The position numbers and the translations under genes were made by a program. From the NCBI GenBank assembly GCA_018499905.2, contig JAHBAU020000047.1:1-32065 (forward strand): a stretch of DNA of 32,065 nt. Direction: 5' to 3'. This document shows positions 21,876 to 28,957 of the stretch, in pieces. Source of the stretch: Candidatus Saccharimonadota bacterium. GTDB taxonomy: Bacteria > Patescibacteriota > Saccharimonadia > Saccharimonadales > AQU-01. Within the stretch, counting starts at the first letter, position 1. Each line of letters starts with the position of its first letter. The notes under the pieces are model-generated. The model made no database searches. It saw only the letters and a program-made list of their open reading frames with translations, and had not been told where the DNA came from.

Positions 21876-23099
21876 TTATTCGGTGCCGACGTTCTGGCTT
21901 AATGACGAGATCGGACCCATGACACTGGCTGCAATTAAGCCCACCATGCCACCGAGTACAATAATCATCAACGGCTCGATGATAGAACTCAGCCCATCAA
22001 TAACTGCATCAACCTCTTCTTCGTAGAAATCTGCAACCTTTATGAGGATTGTGTCGATCTGCCCCGTTTCTTCACCAACTGTTAGCATTTGCGCGACGAT
22101 AGGCGGGAAGTGCTTGCTGGCCGATAGTGGTTCCGACAGCTGCTTACCGTTTTTGACCTGCTGTGCAGCATCCTTGAGCTCGGCTTCAATAACCTTATTA
22201 CCAATGGCGCCACCGGTGACATTCAGTGCTTCGAGTACGCCAACACCGGCAGACATGAGTGATGCAAAGGTGCGAGCAAAACGGGCTATAGCCATCTTGA
22301 TGATAATGGTCTTAATAACCGGTGTTTTGAGTAAAAGACTGTGAAACTGATATTTGCCTTTCGGTGTCTTAATGTAACGTCTGAGCAACCAACTGCCGAC
22401 ACCTAAGACAATAAAGATTAAAATGGCGTTCTTTTGCATAAAACTGCTAGCCGAGAGCATGGCTCGTGTGTAGACGGGCAATTCGCCTTTGCCGTCGCTC
22501 AAATCTTCGAGGATTTTGCCAATCTTAGGTATGACAAAAAACATGATGCCAAAGAATGCGATGACGGTGATGGATAGAATAGCCACCGGATAGGTCATGG
22601 CGCTTTTAACTTTTTTGCGGATACTGGCATCTTTTTCTACCTGTGCAGCTAGCCGCTTCAGAATTTCGTCTAAGATACCGCCGGCTTCACCAGCTCGAAC
22701 CATATTGACGTATACATCAGAAAACGCCTCTGGAAATTTAGCAAGAGAATCGCCAAGGGGCTGCCCGGCCTCAACATCCTTGATAATGACACCAATGATT
22801 TCGGCAAAATGCTTGTTGTCGGCTTGCGCCTGCAGCATGGTGAGTGACCTTGTTAAAGGCACGCCCGCGGCAATCGTTGTCGATAACTGTCGTGTAAAGA
22901 TGACAACGTCCTTGAGCTTTACTTTCTTCCCGCGCTTGAACTTGGCGAGTATGCCGCCACCAGAGCGAACTTGTTTAATAAGAATTGGTCGAAAGCCCTG
23001 GCGTTTTAAATTGGCGGCCACGACCTCACGATCGGTTGCTTCTACCTCACCGGTGACATTCTTTCCATCTTTAGATTTAGCAGTGTAATGAAATCGCAT
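21876..23099 (-). CDS. pilC: Type IV pilus platform protein PilC
   Basis: A 407-residue polytopic inner-membrane protein on which pilins are assembled. The N-terminus (MRFHYTAKSKDGKNVTGEVEATD...LKRQGFRPI) is typical. Two repeated GspF domains follow, each with a cytoplasmic helical bundle: FTRQLSTTIAAGVPLTRSLTML...DSLAKFPEAFSDVYVNMVRAGEAGG and FARTFASLMSAGVGVLEALNVTGG...PIVAQMLTVGEETGQID. Three membrane helices are visible, the last near the C-terminus (IEPLMIIVLGGMVGLIAASVM). It starts 2 nt after the pilB stop, hence one transcript. Confidence 0.96.
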   Translation of the reverse strand: MRFHYTAKSKDGKNVTGEVEATDREVVAANLKRQGFRPILIKQVRSGGGILAKFKRGKKVKLKDVVIFTRQLSTTIAAGVPLTRSLTMLQAQADNKHFAEIIGVIIKDVEAGQPLGDSLAKFPEAFSDVYVNMVRAGEAGGILDEILKRLAAQVEKDASIRKKVKSAMTYPVAILSITVIAFFGIMFFVIPKIGKILEDLSDGKGELPVYTRAMLSASSFMQKNAILIFIVLGVGSWLLRRYIKTPKGKYQFHSLLLKTPVIKTIIIKMAIARFARTFASLMSAGVGVLEALNVTGGAIGNKVIEAELKDAAQQVKNGKQLSEPLSASKHFPPIVAQMLTVGEETGQIDTILIKVADFYEEEVDAVIDGLSSIIEPLMIIVLGGMVGLIAASVMGPISSLSQNVGTE

Positions 23100-23101
23100 A
23101 A

Positions 23102-24913
23102 TTATTTTTCTGAGGTGACTCTCAAGATTTCTTCTATGGTGGTCGAACCGCGTAGAGCTTTGATAAAGCCATCAAGCTGCATGGTAACCATACCGTCTTT
23201 AATTGCCTGACTCTGAATGGCGTCACTGGTTGAATCGGATACGATGAGTTTTTGGACTTCAGTTGAGCTCGGCAGAACTTCATAGATGCCCATGCGACCC
23301 TTATAGCCGATGTGTCCGCAGTTTTCACAGCCGCCATCATGTACTTTCCAAAGGCGAGTGATTTTGGATTCGGTGGTACTAAGTTCGGTAGTCGATGCCT
23401 TGCCTGATTTTGCGTTCGCTTTGCCGATACCACCATCCAAAGCTTGCTTTTCAAGCTCGTGCACTTGTTTCATGACACTGGTATCGTCGGTATGAAAAAT
23501 TTCGTTGATTTGCTTGATATCGGCTTCGTTTGGCTCGTAAATCTCGCGGCAGTCAACACACAAACGACGAACAAGTCGCTGTCCAACGACTGCTCGAACA
23601 GTGCTGGCAATCAGGAATGGCTCAATGCCCATATCAAGAAGGCGTGGCAAGCAAGTAGCCGCATTGTTGGTGTGCAGCGTCGAAAACACCAAGTGCCCGG
23701 TTAGGGCGGCCTGCACGCCAAGGTTGGCGGTTTCGGAATCGCGAATCTCGCCGACCATGATGATGTTTGGATCTTGCCGAAGCAAAGCTCGGAGCCCATT
23801 GACGAATGTCATGCCGGCTTGGGGATTAACTTGCGTCTGGTTGGTGCCTGGTACTCGGTATTCCACCGGGTCTTCGACTGTCGAAATATTAACAGAAGGC
23901 TTATTCAACATACTCAGCACGCTAAACAGGCTAGTAGACTTGCCCGAACCAGTCGGTCCGGTTACTAATATCATGCCATGCGGCTGGACAATAGCTTTAT
24001 TGATATTTTGCAGCGCGGTACCCCAATAGCCCAGCTCTTCAAGTGTTGCCGCTTTAGACGACTCATTCAAGATACGCATGACTACTTTTTCGCCATCGAC
24101 AATCGGCAGAGTAGAGACACGCAGGGCATAAATCTGGCCACTAACTTGCACCTTAAAGCGGCCGTCCTGTGGTGCACGGCGTTCGTCAATCTTCAGATTC
24201 GATAAGATCTTGATACGTGAAACGAGTGCACCTAGAACTTTCTTGGGTAGCTTGTTCGCCTCACGTAATATGCCGTCAACACGGTATCGGACTAATACGG
24301 AATTTTCTCTTGGTTCAATATGGATATCGCTCGCACCTGATTTAACAGCGTACTCGATGATTAAATTGACGGTTTGAGCAATTGGCGAATCTTCGGCCAA
24401 GTCCTCTTCGTCAATCTCTTCTTCATCTTCTTCTTCGGACTCTTCCGGGGTCATGACTTTAGTGAGTTCGCTGGAAATGTTGCCCCGGTACTGATCAAGC
24501 GCCGCCTGAATATTGGTGCTGGTCGCAATATGCACCTTTAGGTCGGTGCCAAGCTGTTTTTGCAGAAAGTTGATTGCCTGAATATCATCAGGGTCTTCCA
24601 TGGCCAGAAGCTTTTTGCCATCATCATCGTTCCCAAACACCACAACTTTGTATTGCCGGGCAATTCGTTCGGGAATTTCTTTTAGCACCTCTCGCCTGAT
24701 GTCTTTAGCATTGAGCTCGATATACGGAACGTCGGCCTCAGCTGCGTATAGCTTTGTCAGCTCTTTCTCTGACAAAATACTGTTCTTAACCACCAGGTCT
24801 TGCAGGGGCTTTTTTTCGGTTTTGGCCTGTTCATGCAGGGCCGTCAACTGTTCATCGGTTGTTTTGGTGGCCGATTTTAACAGTTTTTCGACTATAGCGT
24901 CAGATACTCTCAT
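23102..24913 (-). CDS. pilB: Type IV pilus assembly ATPase PilB
   Basis: A 603-residue extension motor of the GspE/PilB family. An N-terminal MshEN-like region (~1-145) is followed by an acidic linker (EESEEEDEEEIDEED). The ATPase core contains Walker A GPTGSGKST (319-327), Asp box STVEDPVEYR (345-353), Walker B IIMVGEIRD (384-392) and His box TGHLVFSTLHTN (405-416). The zinc-binding cysteines are Cys452, Cys455, Cys529 and Cys532; the 73 residues between the pairs, rich in Ser/Thr/Lys, look longer than usual. TATAAT lies 18 nt upstream (24932-24937) with no Shine-Dalgarno. No retraction ATPase PilT is in the window. Confidence 0.96.
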   Translation of the reverse strand: MRVSDAIVEKLLKSATKTTDEQLTALHEQAKTEKKPLQDLVVKNSILSEKELTKLYAAEADVPYIELNAKDIRREVLKEIPERIARQYKVVVFGNDDDGKKLLAMEDPDDIQAINFLQKQLGTDLKVHIATSTNIQAALDQYRGNISSELTKVMTPEESEEEDEEEIDEEDLAEDSPIAQTVNLIIEYAVKSGASDIHIEPRENSVLVRYRVDGILREANKLPKKVLGALVSRIKILSNLKIDERRAPQDGRFKVQVSGQIYALRVSTLPIVDGEKVVMRILNESSKAATLEELGYWGTALQNINKAIVQPHGMILVTGPTGSGKSTSLFSVLSMLNKPSVNISTVEDPVEYRVPGTNQTQVNPQAGMTFVNGLRALLRQDPNIIMVGEIRDSETANLGVQAALTGHLVFSTLHTNNAATCLPRLLDMGIEPFLIASTVRAVVGQRLVRRLCVDCREIYEPNEADIKQINEIFHTDDTSVMKQVHELEKQALDGGIGKANAKSGKASTTELSTTESKITRLWKVHDGGCENCGHIGYKGRMGIYEVLPSSTEVQKLIVSDSTSDAIQSQAIKDGMVTMQLDGFIKALRGSTTIEEILRVTSEK

Positions 24914-24931
24914 AGGTTGTCTTTAGTCGTC

Positions 24932-24937
24932 ATTATA
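24932..24937 (-). promoter_or_regulatory. -10 of the pilB-pilC operon
   Basis: A minus-strand TATAAT ending 18 nt before the pilB ATG, which would give a leader of roughly 11 nt with no ribosome site. A small hairpin, CTTTGT/ACAAAG (24963-24977), lies upstream and could end the preceding transcript. Confidence 0.5.
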
Positions 24938-24995
24938 TAGTAAAACGCTTATGCTGGCATATCTTTGTCACACAAAGTGGCTGGCACATTCTTTC

Positions 24996-25571
24996 TTAAA
25001 AGAACTGGCTCTTCGAACCGCAGTTCACGCAATAGCCCGGATGATTCATGGGCTGCCCCTGATGTGAGCGACACGAGCCTTTTATGCAATAGTACACCGA
25101 GCTGTTGGCATCCCAGCTACTCAGTGTTGCACTGCTCACATAGCCAGAAAGGTACTTTTGGGCAACAGCTTTACAGGTGGCAGTATCACCTGCATTACAA
25201 AAACGGATACTAATTTGGTAGGTGTGCTGCGGCCCGTTGCCATCAGGCGGCCAGTTATCGTAGTCATAGACCGTGCCAGGCCAAGGAGCATCAGGCCACG
25301 AGTTGTTGAAACCATCGGACTGGATAAACTCCTTCATACCCGCCGGAATATCTCTGACGACATCAGGGGGGTAGTCATTATATTTTGCAACATAAAGTGT
25401 CATAGCATTGCCGAGAGTATTGAGCTCAGATATTGCCCGGGTGTAGTAAGTGCGGCTTCGGTAGCGTGGCAAGGCATAACTATAGGTAAAACCAGCAATG
25501 ACGCCTATTAAAACGATAACCATCACGATTTCGACAATGGTAAAGCCACGGGTGTTTGCTTTGGTGCCCAT
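24996..25571 (-). CDS. Cys-rich prepilin-like protein
   Basis: A 191-residue prepilin. Leader MGTKANTRG, cleavage before Phe10, FTIVEIVMVIVLIGVIAGF with Glu at +5, then the helix with YYTRAISELNTLGNAMTLYVAKYNDYPPD, typical of GspG/PilE-like subunits. The C-terminal third holds six cysteines (125, 133, 162, 167, 181, 184), the last two as CVNCG, which look like disulfides or a small metal site. I set the start at the ATG at 25571: the frame extends upstream, but a TGG-TACTAT ends 6 nt before this ATG. Separated from pilB by 82 nt, so probably transcribed on its own. Role among the pilins unknown. Confidence 0.85.
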   Translation of the reverse strand: MGTKANTRGFTIVEIVMVIVLIGVIAGFTYSYALPRYRSRTYYTRAISELNTLGNAMTLYVAKYNDYPPDVVRDIPAGMKEFIQSDGFNNSWPDAPWPGTVYDYDNWPPDGNGPQHTYQISIRFCNAGDTATCKAVAQKYLSGYVSSATLSSWDANSSVYYCIKGSCRSHQGQPMNHPGYCVNCGSKSQFF

Positions 25572-25577
25572 ACATGA

Positions 25578-25586
25578 ATAGTACCA
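25578..25586 (-). promoter_or_regulatory. Extended -10 (TGG-TACTAT), leaderless
   Basis: On the minus strand TGG then TACTAT ends exactly 6 nt before the ATG at 25571. There is no Shine-Dalgarno. Confidence 0.55.
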
Positions 25587-25670
25587 AAGCATAACCATCA
25601 TCACCACTGCAATATTGCCGCATATGGCTTTTCTAGAAAATATAACAACAGATAAGAGGCGTTCATCCTG

Positions 25671-25676
25671 TATAAT
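25671..25676 (+). promoter_or_regulatory. -10 of the bL25 gene
   Basis: A perfect TATAAT in the context CTGTATAATGG, followed by a leader of about 22 nt that contains a strong AAGGAGGG. This is a conventional promoter plus ribosome site, unlike many genes here. Confidence 0.6.
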
Positions 25677-25705
25677 GGTGCTACAGAACAAGGAGGGATA
25701 TACCA

Positions 25706-26350
25706 GTGAGCAACGACAGTATTACGCTCAAAGTTGAAGAACGATCGGTGCAGGGCAAGGCGGTCAAGCAGCTTCGAGCCACCGGCATGATACCGGCGGT
25801 TATACATGACCACGGCAAAGAGTCGAGAATTGTCATGGCGCCACACAACGAGATGCTTAAGATCTATCAGCAAGTTGGCAAGCACCACCCGCTATCTTTA
25901 CTGCTGGGCAAGCAAAATTACATGGCACTTATTAAAGATGTCGACTTTGATCCTAAGAAAAGTCTCATGCGCCACGTGGTGTTTAACGCCGTCAAGCAAG
26001 ACGAAAAAGTTGAAACCGAAGTACCGGTACATCTCGTTGGTGAAATCCCAGCCGAAAAAACCGGCTTAATGGTTATCCGCTCGCTTGATCACGTAGACAT
26101 TGAAGCGCTGCCAAAAGATTTGATTGACTCACTTGAAGTTGATGCCACCAGCCTAGTCGCAATTGGCGACAAAGTGTTTGTCAGTGACATTAAACCACCT
26201 GCTGGCGTAACTATCTTGACCGAGCCAGAACATCCAATTGCCGCCGTCGAAGAAACCAAGGCCCAGATGTCAGAGGAGGCCACAGAAGAGGCAGCCGAAG
26301 CCGCATCAGCCAATAATGATAAGGCAACCGAATCATCCGAGGAAGAATAA
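25706..26350 (+). CDS. rplY: 50S ribosomal protein bL25 (long CTC/TL5 form)
   Basis: A 214-residue ribosomal protein that binds 5S rRNA. The N-terminal L25 domain (residues ~5-95) shows LKVEERSVQGKAVKQLRATGMIPAVIHDHG and the HHPLSLLLGKQNYMALIKDVDFDPKKSLMRHVVF segment. The C-terminal TL5 beta domain follows (VETEVPVHLVGEIPAEKTGLMVIRSLDHVDIEALPKDL). The protein ends in an acidic low-complexity tail (SEEATEEAAEAASANNDKATESSEEE). The start is GTG at 25706, set by AAGGAGGG 7-8 nt upstream; the next frame positions offer nothing better. It stands alone between the pilus locus and the dockerin genes. Confidence 0.94.
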   Translation: MSNDSITLKVEERSVQGKAVKQLRATGMIPAVIHDHGKESRIVMAPHNEMLKIYQQVGKHHPLSLLLGKQNYMALIKDVDFDPKKSLMRHVVFNAVKQDEKVETEVPVHLVGEIPAEKTGLMVIRSLDHVDIEALPKDLIDSLEVDATSLVAIGDKVFVSDIKPPAGVTILTEPEHPIAAVEETKAQMSEEATEEAAEAASANNDKATESSEEE

Positions 26351-26426
26351 TCTAAGATCCTATTGTGCTTATGGTCAATAGATGATTTTATTGTAAGTAA
26401 TATACCTTGGATTTGAGGCAGGCCGA

Positions 26427-28922
26427 GTGAACAGAAGACCCTCTAGGATAAATAAAATTAGGCTGAAGACGAAGTATGGCCGAAAGTTCAAGTTTCTTTG
26501 GGCAGGTTTGTTCGCCGCTTTTGGTGCCTGGGCTCTAATAGCCAGTTTTGCCGCCACTGCAACCGGTACTTGGGTGAATATAACACCTCCACCGCCGGCT
26601 GACTTTAATCTTGTCCCTTATGTAAATTACGGCGCCCAAACGATAGTCGCAGCACCCAGCAACCCAAACGTGGTCTACCTAGGGTCTTGCTTGCAAGGCA
26701 TCTTTAAAACCACTGATAAAGGTGTAACCTGGACCAAGGTGAATACCGGGACAAAAAGCAATGAGCTTGATGCCGGGCGCAACTGGACTTTGGCGGTAGA
26801 CCCGACAAACGAAAACATCCTATATACGGTTTCGGGGTATTCTTATCCCGGTTTGTACAAGTCAACTGATGGCGGAGTAAATTGGCAGCAAATGATCCCG
26901 GCCAACATTAGTCAGCAAATTCTAAATCCTTGGGGCTCCCAGAGCAACCCGTATAGCATTGCTATCAATCCTGCAAATAGCAATCACTTGCTTGTAACGT
27001 TCCATGCAAACTGGGGTAATAACAGCTCTGGTTTGATCGAATCGCGTGACGGCGGGCAGTCTTGGACTATTCACCAAGCTGGTAGTGGCAGCTGGGGATC
27101 TGGTCACTACGTCTTTTTTGTTACTCCATCAATCTGGATGGTGGGCACACAAGAAGATGGTATATGGCGGTCAACCAACGAGGGTGCAACTTGGACCAAG
27201 GTGTCGAGCAATAATATACAGCACGGAGCCGCTCAACAATATCGCGCATCAGACGGTAGGCTTTATATGAGTACTTCCTCAACCATTATGCGTAGTTCTG
27301 ACGACGGAGCAACCTGGACAAATATTGGACCTTCTGGCAGTTTTGGTGCAGTAATTGGTGATGGCACAAATCTATACACCATCGCAAGTTGGACAAATAA
27401 TGCCAAGTGGTATGTTTCTGATGAGAGTGCTGGCGGTACAAATTGGCGTGAATTTAATAGCCAGGGCTTTAATAACGGAGTAATGAGTATGACCTTTGAC
27501 CCAGTGAATAGGATAGTCTACTCATCTAACTGGGAAATTGGCGTCTGGAAGCTGCAAGTTGGTGGTTCGCCAGCCCCTAATCCTACGCCAACTCCTACAC
27601 CCACGCCAACGCCGGCGCCTACGCCCGTACCGCCACCCACCCCTACACCCGCGCCTGCAAAATTCACAACGCTACCTGTCGGTGCCACCTTACCCAGTGA
27701 ATCTACTTGTACTTCGCAGGTCAAAGCTGCTGCCGAGATACGGCCAGGAAATGCGGTACCAAACGCCACGAGAGGCAGCGGCGGCAATTATGTCTTCCCA
27801 AATGTGACAGGTAATTTCATCGGAACCACAGATGAGATTATCCAGTGGGCGGCTTGCAAGCATGGGATGGACGAGGATTTGCTGCGAGCGCAGATGGCGA
27901 CCGAATCGTATTGGCACCAAAGCGGTATCGGTGACTTTGCGACCGATGCAGCACTTTGCTCACCTGTTTATCCGATTAAGACCTACCCAGCACAGTATAA
28001 CGGTGACGGCCAACACATAAACCAGTGTCCCGAATCAGTTGGCATGTCGCAGGTTCGTTGGGCATATCACAAGAGCGCTTTCTTTAGCAGCACGACCGAG
28101 AACTCTAGCACAATGACGAGCAACGCTATATTTTCTACCGCTTATAACCTGGATTATTATGGAGCTGTCTGGCGTGACTGCTTCAATGGCAACATGACCT
28201 GGCTCAATACCGTCGAACGAGGTGCTACCTATGCAGCCGGCGATGCGCAAGGCTGCCAAGGCGTATGGTTCTCGGGTCGTTGGCGCACCCAACCAGCAAT
28301 CGATTACATTGCTGCTGTTCAGTCCAACCTTACGAGCCGAATCTGGGAAACCACCGGATTTAAGAATTCTCAACCAGTCAATACTATGCCAGTACCTTCA
28401 CCGTCACCAACACCTACTCCAACCCCTACGCCTACTCCAACCCCGACGCCCACTCCGCCGCCAGTCGACTCGACACCTCCCACAGTTAGCCTTACGGCAC
28501 CGGCTAACGGATCAACCGTCTCGGGCACCATAGCAGTGACGGCAACGGCCACAGACAGTGTCGGTGTTGCAAAAGTCGAACTCTTAGTGGATGGGGCAGT
28601 TCGTGTCACTGACGCCCTTAGCCCGTTTAGCTTTACGCTCAATACTACAACCTTGACCGATAGCTCGCACACAATTACCGCCAAAGCCTATGACACAGCA
28701 GGGAATACCAGTACGAGTAGCGTGACAATCACTGTCAAAAACACAGTAACCCTCAAGGCGGGCGATGTTAACGGCGACAACAAGATAGATATCTTCGATT
28801 TATCACTACTGCTTGGTAACTACGGCAAGGCGACAGCAACCCGCTCTCAAGGAGATTTGAACGCCGACTCGAAGATCGATATCTTCGATCTTTCAATATT
28901 GTTGGGTGCATGGGGTGGATAA
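26427..28922 (+). CDS. Exported dockerin protein: Asp-box repeats, lysozyme-like domain, Ig-like domain, dockerin
   Basis: An 831-residue exported protein. A basic start and hydrophobic segment (24-44) form the signal or anchor. Residues ~50-380 carry five Asp-box (BNR) repeats: TTDKGVTW, STDGGVNW, SRDGGQSW, STNEGATW and SSDDGATW, suggesting a beta propeller. After a Thr/Pro linker (384-410) comes a lysozyme/lytic-transglycosylase-like domain (~413-645): DEDLLRAQMATES with candidate catalytic Glu493, ESVGMSQVR (536-544), NLDYYGAVW. A second Thr/Pro linker, an Ig-like domain (683-771) and a type I dockerin (778-831) follow, with both Ca-binding loops intact (D-x-N-x-D-x3-D-x2-D). GTG start at 26427, with weak ribosome site. 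Enzyme activity is inferred. Confidence 0.85.
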   Translation: MNRRPSRINKIRLKTKYGRKFKFLWAGLFAAFGAWALIASFAATATGTWVNITPPPPADFNLVPYVNYGAQTIVAAPSNPNVVYLGSCLQGIFKTTDKGVTWTKVNTGTKSNELDAGRNWTLAVDPTNENILYTVSGYSYPGLYKSTDGGVNWQQMIPANISQQILNPWGSQSNPYSIAINPANSNHLLVTFHANWGNNSSGLIESRDGGQSWTIHQAGSGSWGSGHYVFFVTPSIWMVGTQEDGIWRSTNEGATWTKVSSNNIQHGAAQQYRASDGRLYMSTSSTIMRSSDDGATWTNIGPSGSFGAVIGDGTNLYTIASWTNNAKWYVSDESAGGTNWREFNSQGFNNGVMSMTFDPVNRIVYSSNWEIGVWKLQVGGSPAPNPTPTPTPTPTPAPTPVPPPTPTPAPAKFTTLPVGATLPSESTCTSQVKAAAEIRPGNAVPNATRGSGGNYVFPNVTGNFIGTTDEIIQWAACKHGMDEDLLRAQMATESYWHQSGIGDFATDAALCSPVYPIKTYPAQYNGDGQHINQCPESVGMSQVRWAYHKSAFFSSTTENSSTMTSNAIFSTAYNLDYYGAVWRDCFNGNMTWLNTVERGATYAAGDAQGCQGVWFSGRWRTQPAIDYIAAVQSNLTSRIWETTGFKNSQPVNTMPVPSPSPTPTPTPTPTPTPTPTPPPVDSTPPTVSLTAPANGSTVSGTIAVTATATDSVGVAKVELLVDGAVRVTDALSPFSFTLNTTTLTDSSHTITAKAYDTAGNTSTSSVTITVKNTVTLKAGDVNGDNKIDIFDLSLLLGNYGKATATRSQGDLNADSKIDIFDLSILLGAWGG

Positions 28923-28957
28923 GACAATGATGTATAGTTACAATAAAGGGAAACAAT

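Noticed and set aside
25572-25691. N-terminal extension of the Cys-rich prepilin to 231 residues
   Set aside because: Class III leaders are short and basic; the extension is hydrophobic, and an extended -10 lies just before the ATG at 25571.
27580-28460. CRISPR-like or tandem repeat arrays in the dockerin gene
   Set aside because: The repeated ACNCCNACN units are codons of Thr-Pro linkers without spacers.
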